Positions 48,398-58,393 of a stretch of 64,000 bases of DNA are shown in pieces. The stretch is from Bacillus sp. Bos-x628. Its GTDB lineage: Bacteria; Bacillota; Bacilli; Bacillales; Bacillaceae. Below the pieces are notes generated by a model. That model had not been told where the DNA came from and did no database searches. It was given only the letters and a program-made list of their open reading frames with translations. The translations under genes and the position numbers were made by a program. The first letter of the stretch is position 1, and each line of letters begins with the position of its first letter. The DNA is taken from NCBI RefSeq assembly GCF_040500475.1, contig NZ_CP159358.1, forward strand, positions 1,488,001 through 1,552,000, read 5' to 3'.

Positions 48398-48430
48398 ACA
48401 TCCGCCTAGCATCAGCTAGCGGATGTTTTA
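48398..48430 (+). terminator. Terminator of the glycosyltransferase gene
   Basis: ACATCCGC and GCGGATGT arms with an inner CTAG pairing, followed by TTTA. Confidence 0.75.
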
Positions 48431-48496
48431 TTGTAAAAGCAGAAAAAGGTCAGATGTCAATTAACACTTTAGTGATTTAAAGCGTTTTTCAACCAA

Positions 48497-48525
48497 TTGA
48501 CTAAATTGCCGTTTCCGCATATACT
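48497..48525 (+). promoter_or_regulatory. SigA promoter of yfnA
   Basis: TTGACT, a 17-base spacer and TATACT form a near-consensus SigA promoter 43 bases before the yfnA start. Confidence 0.7.
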
Positions 48526-48567
48526 AACATTCGTCTTACGAAAAGATTTATTCCTTAGGAGGTCAAC

Positions 48568-49959
48568 ATGAGTTCTTTATTTCGAAAAAAGTCTCTCGAC
48601 CAGCTCATGCTAGAAAGTCAAACGAAACAACTAAGTCGTTCTTTGAATACGTTTGATCTTATTTTGCTTGGCATTGGCTGTGTGGTCGGGACTGGTATCT
48701 TTGTCATAACGGGGGTCGCTGCTGCAAAAGATGCTGGACCTGCAATTATTATATCTTTTATTTTGGCTGCGATCGCATGCGCCCTTGCTGCTTTTTGCTA
48801 TGCAGAATTCTCATCGTCTATTCCTGTATCAGGAAGTGTTTATACGTATTCTTATGCAACACTTGGTGAATTTCTTGCCTTCTTAATGGGATGGGACCTC
48901 ATGCTTGAGTATGTTGTAGCGCTCTCTGCTGTTGCAAGCGGATGGTCCTCCTATTTTCAATCACTGCTGAGTGGATTTGGTCTACACATTCCGAAGGCTT
49001 TATCAGCCGCACCTGGAGCCGCTGATGGTGCTGTCTTCAACCTACCAGGCGCACTCATTATCTTATTCATTACCTCTATTGTCTCAAGAGGTGTGAAAGA
49101 AAGCACCAAATTGAACAACATCATTGTGTTGATCAAAATTGCGATTGTGTTTCTCTTTATCGTTTCGGGCTTCGCTTATGTAAAACCTGAAAACTGGACA
49201 CCATTTATGCCAATGGGCTTTAGCGGCGTTATTGCTGGGGCAGCAACTGTCTTTTTTGCTTATCTTGGATTTGATGCTATCGCCAATGCATCGGAAGAGG
49301 TCAAAAATCCGCAAAAAGCCATGCCAATCGGTATCATTGGTGCCTTAGGTGTCTGTACGGTCTTATACATTGGGGTTTCATTTGTTTTAACAGGGATGGT
49401 TCATTATACGAAGCTGAATGTCAATGACCCTGTCGCTTATGCCCTGCAAGTTGTTGGTCTCAATAGCGTAGCAGGTATCATATCAGCTGGTGCCATCATT
49501 GGGATTACGACTGTTTTAATTGCCTTAGTGTATGCACAGGTCCGCTTAACCTTTGCGATGAGTAGAGATGGCCTGATGCCAAAAGTGTTCTCAAAGGTGC
49601 ACACTAAATCCAAAACGCCAGTTGCCAACACTTGGCTGACAGGTGCTGTTGCCGCTTGCATTGTTGGGTTCGTTAATTTATCGACGCTCGCCAACCTAGT
49701 CAGCATCGGTACACTTGTAGCCTTTACAGTGATCTCAATTGCCATCATCGTTTTAAGGAAGAAACACCCAAGCGTAAAAGCCGCATTTAAAGTGCCTTTT
49801 GTGCCAATTCTTCCGATTGTTAGTGCAATCATTTGTATCATCTTAGCCACCACGCTATCATGGGTCACATGGCAAGCCTTTCTCATTTGGGTCGCCATTG
49901 GCGTCGTTGTCTATTTCACCTATGCAAGACGAAAAAGTCACCTCAATCAAACAAATTAG
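48568..49959 (+). CDS. yfnA: APC-family amino acid permease YfnA
   Basis: 463 residues with about twelve to thirteen membrane spans. The first span has the substrate-binding GIGCVVGTGIFVITG motif. FFAYLGFDAIANASEEVKNP is typical of the cationic amino acid transporter group. It imports amino acids with protons. TAGGAGG precedes ATG 48568. It is followed by a hairpin (AGAGAC/GTCTCT, 49960-49993). Placement before yfnC matches B. subtilis. Confidence 0.92.
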   Translation: MSSLFRKKSLDQLMLESQTKQLSRSLNTFDLILLGIGCVVGTGIFVITGVAAAKDAGPAIIISFILAAIACALAAFCYAEFSSSIPVSGSVYTYSYATLGEFLAFLMGWDLMLEYVVALSAVASGWSSYFQSLLSGFGLHIPKALSAAPGAADGAVFNLPGALIILFITSIVSRGVKESTKLNNIIVLIKIAIVFLFIVSGFAYVKPENWTPFMPMGFSGVIAGAATVFFAYLGFDAIANASEEVKNPQKAMPIGIIGALGVCTVLYIGVSFVLTGMVHYTKLNVNDPVAYALQVVGLNSVAGIISAGAIIGITTVLIALVYAQVRLTFAMSRDGLMPKVFSKVHTKSKTPVANTWLTGAVAACIVGFVNLSTLANLVSIGTLVAFTVISIAIIVLRKKHPSVKAAFKVPFVPILPIVSAIICIILATTLSWVTWQAFLIWVAIGVVVYFTYARRKSHLNQTN

Positions 49960-49993
49960 AAAGAGACACGGGATATTCCCGGTCTCTTTTTTG
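49960..49993 (+). terminator. Terminator of yfnA
   Basis: AAAGAGAC and GTCTCTTT arms with inner CGGG/CCCG pairing, followed by a T run. Confidence 0.8.
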
Positions 49994-50254
49994 TTGATAT
50001 GACACTGTATTTGAATGAAATTGACTTATAAGACAAAGTAGACTAACAAGTGGTGAGCAACATTATTTTCACCAACTCCTCGGTTCATTTCACCGAAAGA
50101 AAAGCAATCGACTTGCCAATACGGACCTATCGCCAGTGATACGCCCCGATTTATTGCGCTAATCTTAAAAATTTACTATTGCTTCATAGTTCACCTTATG
50201 AATAAAATAAGAGTAATGCGGAAAAAAACAGTTGAATGGAAGGAGGAAGTCTCA

Positions 50255-51496
50255 TTGGCTATTGCTGCTCGTGCGAATAATCAACCACCACATAAAGCCG
50301 TAACTGGCTCAACGGTTTATCCTATTTTATTAATTATTGGCATCTGCCATATGCTCAACGACACATTGCAAGCCGTTATTCCCGCAATGTTTCCTATTTT
50401 AGAACGCACAATGGGGCTGACCTTTACACAGTTAGGTCTCATTGCTTTTACATTAAATATGGTCTCCTCAGTGATGCAGCCTGCCATTGGCTGGTATACA
50501 GATAAGCGTCCTATGCCCTATGCACTTCCTATTGCTTTATTCTCTAGTGCTGTCGGTATATTCGGTCTCGCTTTCGCTCCATCCTTTGCGACCATTTTGC
50601 TATGCGTTGTCTTTATTGGACTTGGCTCTGCCATCTTCCATCCAGAGGGTTCCCGTGTTGCCAACATGGCAGCTGGTCCAAGGCGAGGACTCGCCCAATC
50701 CATTTATCAAGTGGGTGGTAATACGGGTCAAGCATTTGCACCACTGATTGCTGCATTAATGCTCGTTCCGCTTGGTCAACCTGGGGTCGCTTGGTTCACG
50801 ATTGTTGGAATGGTTGCTGTATGTTTCCTTCTCTATATTTCGAGATGGTACGCTCAGAAACTACAAACGATCAGAGCCCAAGCAAAGAAAGTCAAAACGG
50901 CGGCTGCAAGACCTGATATTCACCGAAAATCAGCACTAACGGCTCTTGGCATTATCGTCTTTCTTATTTTTGCACGTTCTTGGTATGGAAATGCCATCTC
51001 GAATTTCTATGCTTTTTATGCTATTGAACAATATGGTATCACCATTAAAGAATCACAGACATATATCTTTTTATTTCTCATTCTCGGTGCAGTAGGGACC
51101 TTTTTAGGCGGACCGCTTGCAGACAAATTTGGCAAAAGAAATGTGATTTTGGCTTCATTACTTGCCTGTTTTCCACCTGCAATGATATTACCTTTTGCCG
51201 GACCTGTCCTTGCATATGTCTTACTTGGATTGATTGGACTCATTCTAATGTCAAGCTTCTCTGTGACAGTGGTTTATGCACAAGAACTATTTCCCGGGAA
51301 AATTGGCACAATGTCTGGTTTAACCGTCGGTCTGGCTTTTGGAATGGGTGCCATTGGATCGGTCGCACTAGGCTCATTGATTGACGCCTTTGGATTAACA
51401 CCAACGATGATTGGGGCTGCCTTTTTACCGATTTTAGGCATCCTAGCCGTATTGCTTCCTAGTGATCAAACGCTTTCTAAATGGAATGAATCATAA
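50255..51496 (+). CDS. yfnC: MFS transporter of the fosmidomycin resistance family, YfnC
   Basis: 413 residues, twelve membrane spans. CHMLNDTLQAVIPAMFPI, YTDKRPMPYALPI, FHPEGSRVA and SIYQVGGNTG are conserved in Fsr/YfnC proteins. It probably exports a small drug-like compound. TTG 50255 follows AAGGAGGAAG at 5 bases and gives the N-terminus expected from B. subtilis; codons back to 50198 are not used. It is convergent with yfnD and shares a terminator. Confidence 0.9.
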   Translation: MAIAARANNQPPHKAVTGSTVYPILLIIGICHMLNDTLQAVIPAMFPILERTMGLTFTQLGLIAFTLNMVSSVMQPAIGWYTDKRPMPYALPIALFSSAVGIFGLAFAPSFATILLCVVFIGLGSAIFHPEGSRVANMAAGPRRGLAQSIYQVGGNTGQAFAPLIAALMLVPLGQPGVAWFTIVGMVAVCFLLYISRWYAQKLQTIRAQAKKVKTAAARPDIHRKSALTALGIIVFLIFARSWYGNAISNFYAFYAIEQYGITIKESQTYIFLFLILGAVGTFLGGPLADKFGKRNVILASLLACFPPAMILPFAGPVLAYVLLGLIGLILMSSFSVTVVYAQELFPGKIGTMSGLTVGLAFGMGAIGSVALGSLIDAFGLTPTMIGAAFLPILGILAVLLPSDQTLSKWNES

Positions 51497-51500
51497 TATA

Positions 51501-51531
51501 AAAAACCGCTCACCTAGATGAGCGGTTTTTT
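51501..51531. terminator. Bidirectional terminator shared by yfnC and yfnD
   Basis: AAAAAACCGCTCA pairs with TGAGCGGTTTTTT. The yfnD stop (51514-51516) is in the loop, so the last YfnD residues KKPLI are encoded by the terminator stem. Confidence 0.85.
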
Positions 51532-52461
51532 GTGCACCTCATAAAAATGAGTGTCAGGAACATGCTTCCTCGCAATAAACCCTTGTTGAAAATCCGGGAA
51601 TATTTGCTGAACACGTTCAATCTTTGTATGAACCAAATTGGCATACGGGATATAAACATAATCCACCAGCTTTTGATCCTTCATATAGTAATACCAATTT
51701 AGATTAAAGGTTTTTTCATCAATGATCGTAAAAGCAGAGAAATGATAGAAAAGCAGCGGATTCTCGTCGAGATACACTTCCCCATCAACAAATGAGAGTT
51801 GATAGTTTTCAATATTCCAAATCGCTGCATTGGCTCCCTTAGATTGTACAACATGCACTCCCTCAAAATCGTCGACCCATCTTTCGACATAGCGCTGATC
51901 TCCGTATCTCTTTTTTTCCTTATCCATTTCAACAGTACAGTGCGCAATACATTGATCTTTCCACTGCGTCACAGCCTGTTTGGCAATATCCGTATTACGG
52001 CAGCCCACAAACCCAGTATTAAACCTCCCGGACAGTTCATAAAAGTGATAGAACCGCTCGGAATTCATGTGATCGGTCAGAAATAAATGAGCCAGTGGAT
52101 TCTCTGCAAAAATAGCCTCTGGATTATGATAGAAATACAAATCCGTATCCAAATGAGCGAGATAATCTGCTTGAGATGTCTCCAGAATTTTCAGCAGGAA
52201 TGCAGGCTTTAATGTCCAGCAATACTCATGAAACGTTCGATCTTCTTTTGCCTTTAATAACGCATCATCCTCAATTTTATGCAGTTGTTCGTATTGAACG
52301 TGAGGACGAGGAATCTGACTCAGCACCTTGTAGGCTAAAGGATCTGCACATAAGACAGATAGCTTAAATGAATGTGCCGTTTGTTCAAGCGAATGAATCA
52401 GCGCAAGCAGCTTAAATACATGTGTATTCGATACAATGGTTGTAAAGTGATATGACGCCAT
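51514..52461 (-). CDS. yfnD: Glycosyltransferase YfnD, spore crust polysaccharide
   Basis: 315 residues, GT-A fold with AHLDTDLYFYHNPEAIF carrying the DxD motif. It closely resembles YfnF in layout (HEYCWTLKPAFLLKIL; NTGFVGCR). Last gene of the yfnHGFED operon, which in B. subtilis is expressed in the mother cell and builds spore surface polysaccharide. Its start touches the yfnE stop (TAG-ATG). Confidence 0.9.
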   Translation of the reverse strand: MASYHFTTIVSNTHVFKLLALIHSLEQTAHSFKLSVLCADPLAYKVLSQIPRPHVQYEQLHKIEDDALLKAKEDRTFHEYCWTLKPAFLLKILETSQADYLAHLDTDLYFYHNPEAIFAENPLAHLFLTDHMNSERFYHFYELSGRFNTGFVGCRNTDIAKQAVTQWKDQCIAHCTVEMDKEKKRYGDQRYVERWVDDFEGVHVVQSKGANAAIWNIENYQLSFVDGEVYLDENPLLFYHFSAFTIIDEKTFNLNWYYYMKDQKLVDYVYIPYANLVHTKIERVQQIFPDFQQGFIARKHVPDTHFYEVHKKPLI

Positions 52462-53652
52462 CTACATCACGTCCGCTTCAAACAAGTCAGCGTGTAATAG
52501 CTCTTTTGTTAACCCTTGTATGGCTTCAACTAGGACCATGCAGCCGTATTCCTGTCTTGCAAACTGCGCCGCCTCGGCCAGCTTTTTGAAAGGAAAATGT
52601 CCCGCAGACAGCATATCCTGATAATCCCGCTTCATCCCTACATTCCGCTCTGTTATCAAATGGAGAAGCTCTAAAAAGTATGAAAGTAGCCCATCAAATG
52701 CCGAGTTCTCACGCAGCTGACAAATCTCTTTGACCATGTCGTTTGTCATTGTGTGAGAAAAAGGGCTAGAGAAAGCCAGATGAACATCAATTGCATCAAT
52801 ATGATTGTATTTGTCGCACATATACAAAATGTTATATTTAATGTCATCAAATGAAGTCAAATTACTCGGATGCTCTTGATGCACACTCATGATGTCTTCT
52901 CGCAATTCAAATGATAAACCAAGCTGATGTAGACGAATGCCTAAGTCATAATCCTCAAAGCCGTAACGAACAATCTTCTCATCAAACATTCCTAGTGCTA
53001 CAACGTGCTTTCGTTTCACAGAAGAGTTATTCGTAATAAAAAAGCGCCAAGGCAGTTCATAAGAGCTTAGATCATAGTCATACGTTTCCAAAATTTCTTT
53101 AAGATTATCAATAAACGGAGACTGTAAATCGAAGCTTTTTTCCAAGAATACGCCATTTTTCACTTCTTCCATTGATAGAAGCGGGGTTTTGTCTTTCATT
53201 TGACTGTGATATAGACCTTGATTTTTCAATTGTTTGATATGCTCCTGATCAAACGCTGTATAAAAATAACGATAGATTCGCTTCCAGCACACACCGCAAA
53301 TGACTAAATGCTCTTTTTCAGCATGTGCTTCTGCATGCTTTTGGATAAATTGCGGCTCGGCCAGCATATCACTGTCATGAAAAATGAGGAGATCTCCTTC
53401 AGCCTCTCGAATGGCATCATTTCGTCCCTTTGCAATTCCTTGATTGACAGGAATTCGTACTTTTTTAAACGGGTAATTCAGCTCTATTTTTTCGAGCATT
53501 TCCATCGTGCCATCGGTTGATCCATTATCAGCTACAATGACTTCAAACGGAACGTCTGTTTCCTGAAGCGTTAAGGAATACAAACTCCCCTCTAAGCGTT
53601 CTTTGGCATTATAGCTTGGAATAATGACGCTGACTTTTGGCTTTTCGTTCAT
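52462..53652 (-). CDS. yfnE: Family 2 glycosyltransferase YfnE
   Basis: 396 residues. The GT-A domain shows VSVIIPSYNAKERLEGSL, VIVADNGSTDGTMEML, NQGIAKGRNDAI and FHDSDM (metal motif). The second half has FGFEDYDLGIRL-like YGFEDYDLGIRLHQLGLSFE, as in chondroitin-polymerase-type enzymes. Overlaps yfnF by 4 bases (ATGA). Role: sugar transfer in spore crust polysaccharide. Confidence 0.92.
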   Translation of the reverse strand: MNEKPKVSVIIPSYNAKERLEGSLYSLTLQETDVPFEVIVADNGSTDGTMEMLEKIELNYPFKKVRIPVNQGIAKGRNDAIREAEGDLLIFHDSDMLAEPQFIQKHAEAHAEKEHLVICGVCWKRIYRYFYTAFDQEHIKQLKNQGLYHSQMKDKTPLLSMEEVKNGVFLEKSFDLQSPFIDNLKEILETYDYDLSSYELPWRFFITNNSSVKRKHVVALGMFDEKIVRYGFEDYDLGIRLHQLGLSFELREDIMSVHQEHPSNLTSFDDIKYNILYMCDKYNHIDAIDVHLAFSSPFSHTMTNDMVKEICQLRENSAFDGLLSYFLELLHLITERNVGMKRDYQDMLSAGHFPFKKLAEAAQFARQEYGCMVLVEAIQGLTKELLHADLFEADVM

Positions 53653-54560
53653 GCGTCATCCCCCTCAAGTTTGGCGTAGCCATTAAAATACGGGTCAACT
53701 TGTTCCACTGATGCAATGACATGGCAAAGCACCTCGCGATAAGATCTTTGAAAAAACGGCAAATCAGTTCTACCTTTTTCATGGATTTGCTGCATGTCAT
53801 CCTGACTGACGATCCGAAAACCACTGAAATGATAGCAAATAAGCGGATGTCCATCATCAAGCAAGATCCGTCCATCTTTTTCGTAAAATGAATGCTGTCC
53901 ATAATTCCAATGTCCAATATTGACGCCCTTTGTTTCGATATCTTCCACTCTTTCAAACAGCGCTGGCATATGATCTAGGTATCCTTGATCGCCAAACTTC
54001 CCTTCTCCTGGTGCATTTTTGCATTCTTTCAGACACTCTTTTTTCCACCAACTGAGACACTTGCGTCCTGCTTTATCTCCCTTGAAATGGATGAAACCTG
54101 AATTATAACGTCCGAGGAGTTTTTGCAGTCTCTTCACTTCCTCCGGATCAAAGCTTGGAATGACAATTTCTCCTCTCGAAAGAAGAATAGATGCATCTGG
54201 CTGATTCTGAAATACCACTTGCGGGCTCTCATAAAAGAACAAGTCTGCATCAAGATACGTGACTGCATCTACCCCGACATGTTCAAATAACCACTCAATC
54301 CAAATGGGTTTCAATGTCCAGCAATATTCCGAATCGTTCCGCTCCTCCTTTTTCTTCAAAAGCTCGGGCGTTTCAAGCTGACGGACATGAACAAGTTCCA
54401 CATGCGGGAAATTCATTAGATGAAGCAGATCAAATGCAGCATCATCCATACACAGCGTTTTAATAACAGCATGATCTTCCACTTGCTTCAACGATAAGAA
54501 AAACGCAATAGCTTGATAGAGCCTTCCACTTGATAGAACCGTACAATATATGCTGTTCAT
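53649..54560 (-). CDS. yfnF: Glycosyltransferase YfnF
   Basis: 303 residues, paralogue of YfnD. TYLDADLFFYESPQVVF carries the DxD motif, and SEYCWTLKPIWIEWLFEH and NSGFIHFKGD are shared with YfnD. It lies third in the operon, 12 bases after yfnG. It probably uses the CDP- or related sugar made by YfnH/G or an NDP-hexose; substrate unknown. Confidence 0.9.
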   Translation of the reverse strand: MNSIYCTVLSSGRLYQAIAFFLSLKQVEDHAVIKTLCMDDAAFDLLHLMNFPHVELVHVRQLETPELLKKKEERNDSEYCWTLKPIWIEWLFEHVGVDAVTYLDADLFFYESPQVVFQNQPDASILLSRGEIVIPSFDPEEVKRLQKLLGRYNSGFIHFKGDKAGRKCLSWWKKECLKECKNAPGEGKFGDQGYLDHMPALFERVEDIETKGVNIGHWNYGQHSFYEKDGRILLDDGHPLICYHFSGFRIVSQDDMQQIHEKGRTDLPFFQRSYREVLCHVIASVEQVDPYFNGYAKLEGDDA

Positions 54561-54572
54561 CTGCTTACACCT

Positions 54573-55544
54573 CTACTTTTTAAAGAATTCTCGGTACCAC
54601 TCAATCGTTTTCGCTAAACCCTCATCAATGGAATAGTCAGGGGTCCAGTCAAGCAGTTTTCTAGCCTTTTCTGCTGACAAATATTGATGCTTAATCTCAT
54701 AAGTTCCTTGATTAAGAATGCGGGGCTTCAATTCACTGCCCATCGCCTTTAAGATTTTATCAACGAGCTCAAGAACCGTTAGCTGGATTTCATTGCTAAA
54801 GTTAAAGGCTTCTCCTGCAAGACCTTTTTCCTCCATTTTCTCTGCCAACAGCAAATAAGCCTTCACAGCATCCTCAATGTAAAAATAATCACGAATAAAT
54901 GTTCCGTCACTTCTAATTTCTGGAGCCTCTCCCTTTAAAACAAGCCGAATGGTCTGCGGGATGATTCGGTTGAAATGAAGATCCCCACCTCCATAAAGAT
55001 TGCCGCATCTTGTAATACAGACTGGAAGACCATACGTGTTGTAATAGGTGTGAGAGATTAAATCTGCACAGCTTTTCGACACATCATATGGATGTTTTCC
55101 ATTAAGCGGCATCTCCTCATCATATGGAAGTTGCTCTTGATCACCATATGCTTTATCACTTGATGCTACAATCACGCGTTTGATGAGTGGTTGTCTTCTG
55201 CATGCCTCAAGGACATTCCACGTGCCTAAAATATTGGCTTCAAATGTAGAAATAGGATGCCTGTTTGCCACCCCAACTATTGCCTGTGCCGCCAGATGGA
55301 ACACAGTATCTATTTCGTATTCCCCTAACGCACGTTCAATCGTTTGCATGTCCTCCAGAGAGCCTTGCACCACATTCATTTTTTGAAATTGAATGCCTTG
55401 ATATAAATAAGATCTAGGCACTTGATCACGTACAAGCCCTGTCACATTTGCACCTTGATCAATCAGCTCCTTGACTAGATAGCTCCCTAGCAGCCCTGTA
55501 CACCCTGTTACAAATACATTCTTACCATTCCAAAATCCGCTCAT
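54573..55544 (-). CDS. yfnG: CDP-glucose 4,6-dehydratase YfnG
   Basis: 323 residues, short-chain dehydrogenase fold. [18 protein letters not shown] binds NAD; the catalytic YDVSKSCAD (YxxxK) and [17 protein letters not shown] match RfbG. It converts CDP-glucose to CDP-4-keto-6-deoxyglucose. ATG 55544 (MSGFWNGKN) lies 5 bases after the yfnH stop with GGTGA before it and is preferred over upstream codons. The pathway is that of 6-deoxysugars on the spore surface. Confidence 0.92.
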   Translation of the reverse strand: MSGFWNGKNVFVTGCTGLLGSYLVKELIDQGANVTGLVRDQVPRSYLYQGIQFQKMNVVQGSLEDMQTIERALGEYEIDTVFHLAAQAIVGVANRHPISTFEANILGTWNVLEACRRQPLIKRVIVASSDKAYGDQEQLPYDEEMPLNGKHPYDVSKSCADLISHTYYNTYGLPVCITRCGNLYGGGDLHFNRIIPQTIRLVLKGEAPEIRSDGTFIRDYFYIEDAVKAYLLLAEKMEEKGLAGEAFNFSNEIQLTVLELVDKILKAMGSELKPRILNQGTYEIKHQYLSAEKARKLLDWTPDYSIDEGLAKTIEWYREFFKK

Positions 55545-55548
55545 GCCG

Positions 55549-56313
55549 TCACCAAACCTTCCATGGTTGTTTTCCCTCATTCCACATTTCATTGACTTCT
55601 TTTAGGTTTTTATACGTATCGATTGCTGTCCAAAATCCATGATGTTCATAAACCGCAAGCTCTCCATCAATCGCCAGCTTCTGAAGCGGTTCCGCTTCAA
55701 ACACACATTGGTCATCGTCCGTAAGATAATGAAACACCTTTGGAGACAACACAAAAAATCCTCCATTGATCAACCCGATACTTTCTGACTTCTCAGAGAA
55801 GGATTGTGCCAGCTTGTTATACACCTTCAATGTTCCGTACTGTGACATCTTTTCAATCCCTGTCACAGTGGCAGCTACTCCAACATCTTGATGACATTTG
55901 AGCAAATGAAACATGTTGATATTGGCGAGCCCATCACCATATGTCATCATAAATGTTTCATCACCAATATAGTCCTGTGCCTGCTTCAAACGACCGCCTG
56001 TCATCGTATCCTGACCCGTATCTAAAAAGGTGATTTTCCAGTTCTCTGACTTTCCTAAAAGCTGCATTTCTCCTGTCGACATATCCAGCTTCATGCTGTG
56101 ATGACGCCAATCATAATTGAGAAAATACTCTTTGATCTTCTCCCCTTTATAACCAAGCAATAAAATAAACTCGTCTACACCGTAATACTGATAGATTTTC
56201 ATAATATGCCATAGAATAGGCCGATCCCCAATCATAGCAAGTGGTTTAGGAAGCGCTTGTGTGACCTCACTCATTCTCGTTCCCTTTCCTCCGCAGAGAA
56301 TGACTGCCTTCAT
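55549..56313 (-). CDS. yfnH: Glucose-1-phosphate cytidylyltransferase YfnH
   Basis: 254 residues. [23 protein letters not shown] is the nucleotidyltransferase signature; [20 protein letters not shown] [11 protein letters not shown] and [12 protein letters not shown] match RfbF. It makes CDP-glucose from CTP and glucose-1-phosphate. First gene of yfnHGFED, followed by the dehydratase. Operon expression is SigK-dependent in B. subtilis; I see only a loose CATATGAATA-like element upstream and do not call a promoter. Confidence 0.93.
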   Translation of the reverse strand: MKAVILCGGKGTRMSEVTQALPKPLAMIGDRPILWHIMKIYQYYGVDEFILLLGYKGEKIKEYFLNYDWRHHSMKLDMSTGEMQLLGKSENWKITFLDTGQDTMTGGRLKQAQDYIGDETFMMTYGDGLANINMFHLLKCHQDVGVAATVTGIEKMSQYGTLKVYNKLAQSFSEKSESIGLINGGFFVLSPKVFHYLTDDDQCVFEAEPLQKLAIDGELAVYEHHGFWTAIDTYKNLKEVNEMWNEGKQPWKVW

Positions 56314-56479
56314 CTTCTCCCCTCATCTCTCTATGAAAATTTCGATTGAAAACCCCAGCTCCATGCGGAAAATCAGTACATGTAACTCCATACTTTGTCC
56401 GACATCAGGTTTTGAATCTACTCTATTCATATGTAAAAATGAGAGATCGTGCATCTAGCATTTAACTATTTTACAAACA

Positions 56480-56513
56480 AAAAAAAGAGCGAGATTTGCA
56501 TTCACGCTCTTAA
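56480..56513 (-). terminator. Hairpin with T run upstream of yfnH
   Basis: AAGAGCG pairs with CGCTCTT, and the minus strand continues with eight T. The gene it served is not evident; 56520-56640 has no recognisable coding sequence on that strand. Confidence 0.55.
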
Positions 56514-56639
56514 TATTATCTAGGTATATGGTAGGATAAATATGTGAGCCAGCCTCTTATTACGAAAAGACTGCTAGATTGAATGAACTCAAATGGCAGC
56601 TTGCTTCATTCATAATATGAATCACAGAGGTGAAATCCC

Positions 56640-56788
56640 ATGGCACAAAACGTACTTTGTGAAGTGAACTCTTGCCGTTTTTGGACTGAAAACAACTGTA
56701 CGCCTCTACAATTAAAATTGGCAAAAACACAATGATTGACGTTACTCGCAATGCAGACACTGATTGCAAAACATTTGAAACAAGATAA
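56640..56788 (+). pseudogene. DUF1540 small Cys protein, frameshifted
   Basis: ATG 56640 follows GAGGTGA. It reads MAQNVLCEVNSCRFWTENN and CTPLQLKLA, then shifts frame and ends TRNADTDCKTFETR. LCEVNSC, a second Cys and DCKTFE at the end are the marks of DUF1540 metal-binding small proteins, about 50 residues each. One frame change near 56730 breaks it. The family is common near sporulation genes in Bacillus; function unknown. Confidence 0.7.
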
Positions 56789-56959
56789 ATGGCCTTTTTA
56801 AAAAGAAGGAACTGGCCTGAAAAATTGACAATTAATAGCATTCATTTAACCGATAAACATTTCTCGGGAAATAATGACACGATTTCTTCATTCGTTGACG
56901 ATTTTCACTCCTTTTTCTATACTCAACATATCTGACCTAGAAAAAGTGGTGACAAACAA

Positions 56960-58039
56960 TTGGATTTTACGATACGATTCCTATCATTTTTTGTGATTGA
57001 AGTTGAAGGCAAAGATGAACAGGCAAATAAACGATTTAAACATTATCAAACATTGAACCAAGAAGAATTTGAACAAAGTGAACTGAAAGACTTTCTAGAC
57101 GGAGAGTTAAAAAAAATAGTGAAACGAAAAGCAGACAGACATCCGAAATCTGAACAAGTGCCAACCAAAATTGGTCGTTTCATTGTAGAATCGGGTCATG
57201 AACTCGATTCAAACCCCAATTACAATTTATATCATCAGACGAGATTCGCTGACACAAAGGAGATCTTTGATGATTGCAGTGAACAATTTGTTCGTACGTA
57301 TTTAGACACAAGTGCTGTCAGAGGCGGGGTCTTCTTAGTTGCATCTGCAGTTCCTAAAAAGTATGTCGATGATTCCTTTGTCTTTATCATGAAATGCGAT
57401 TTCGAACAGAAAGTCGCCTCCATTGCTGATACATCGACATTGATTCGCAAAGTCGAAATGGCCATTACAACAAAAAATATGAAATCGATTCAATATCCGC
57501 ATATGCCAGAAGAAGGCATGACCGAGGAAGCAGAAGTGAAAATACATCAGTCTTCACATGCTCGATATTTCGAGGACTTTTTGAAATTTGTCGAATACGG
57601 AGAATCCATGCCTGAAATCATGAAATCACAGGTCATGAATATGGTGCAGGAACAAGTATTTGAAACATTACAGGATGAAAGTGAAGCATTAAAGCAATTT
57701 GAAGAAGACCTTGAAATATGGGAAGCGAGTGAAAAACGGGAGATTAGGGAGCGACTCGATACAGAACAGGTCACATTAGCGGCTTCACACATTGTTGAGC
57801 AAACCCCTGACATTACGATGAAAATGCGTCTAGGTGAAACCGAAATCAAAGGCCTTCTAGCCGACTTTGGCCACTCAATTCATATTGCAAAGGTCAACAA
57901 TCGATATGTCGTACTAGTTGAAGCAGACCAAATCGTATTCGAAAAAGGAAGCACCCCTGTTGAATTCCATAAACCAAATGGATTGAAAGAGGTTGTCAGC
58001 CAACTGACGCAAAAAGCATATGATTCAGACATAGATTAA
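56960..58039 (+). CDS. DUF3900 domain protein
   Basis: 359 residues, soluble, acidic. It begins MDFTIRFLSFFVIEVEG and has YLDTSAVRGGVFLVASAVPK and VFIMKCDFEQKVASI; the C-terminal half has a coiled coil (DLEIWEASEKREIRERLDTE) and MKMRLGETEIKGLLADFG. This layout belongs to DUF3900 proteins of Bacillus, of unknown role with a faint likeness to nucleoid-associated NdpA. The start is TTG 56960 behind GTGGTGA. Monocistronic with a strong terminator. Confidence 0.8.
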   Translation: MDFTIRFLSFFVIEVEGKDEQANKRFKHYQTLNQEEFEQSELKDFLDGELKKIVKRKADRHPKSEQVPTKIGRFIVESGHELDSNPNYNLYHQTRFADTKEIFDDCSEQFVRTYLDTSAVRGGVFLVASAVPKKYVDDSFVFIMKCDFEQKVASIADTSTLIRKVEMAITTKNMKSIQYPHMPEEGMTEEAEVKIHQSSHARYFEDFLKFVEYGESMPEIMKSQVMNMVQEQVFETLQDESEALKQFEEDLEIWEASEKREIRERLDTEQVTLAASHIVEQTPDITMKMRLGETEIKGLLADFGHSIHIAKVNNRYVVLVEADQIVFEKGSTPVEFHKPNGLKEVVSQLTQKAYDSDID

Positions 58040-58049
58040 GAGAATACCA

Positions 58050-58088
58050 CTGCCTCTTGCGTTCTGCTGCATGAGGCAGTTTTTTTGA
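58050..58088 (+). terminator. Terminator of the DUF3900 gene
   Basis: ACTGCCTC pairs with GAGGCAGT, followed by seven T. Confidence 0.85.
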
Positions 58089-58169
58089 CTGATATCAGCT
58101 TTTGCATATGCTGACATCAAGAGGTTTATCTAACATCGTAAAGCGTAAACTTTTTACACTGCACCAGAA

Positions 58170-58356
58170 GAGACATGTAGCCGACCACCTCTCGCCCACA
58201 TGCTTAAAAGCAGTAAGCTTATGATGACCATCACGTTTGTCATCTATCAAGATACACAATCTGTTGCCTATGCCGCTGTATTTGCGCTAATTAGAACGCT
58301 ATGCCAGCTATTGGCTGGGCTCATCTCACCTGTTTTGACAGATCGTTTTCATGGTG
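58170..58356 (+). pseudogene. MFS transporter fragment
   Basis: One frame reads PPLAHMLKSSKLMMTITFVI, YQDTQSVAYAAVFALIRTLC, QLLAGLISPVLTDRFHG. This is the N-terminal part of a major facilitator transporter with no start and no remaining body. It runs straight into a hairpin (58368-58400). A relic of about 60 codons. Confidence 0.55.
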
Positions 58357-58393
58357 TAGAAAAAAAGAGCGGCTGTTTAATGCAGCGGCTCTT

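Noticed and set aside
56560..56841. 93-codon minus-strand frame upstream of yfnH
   Set aside because: It lies antisense to the DUF1540 pseudogene, which explains the sequence better.
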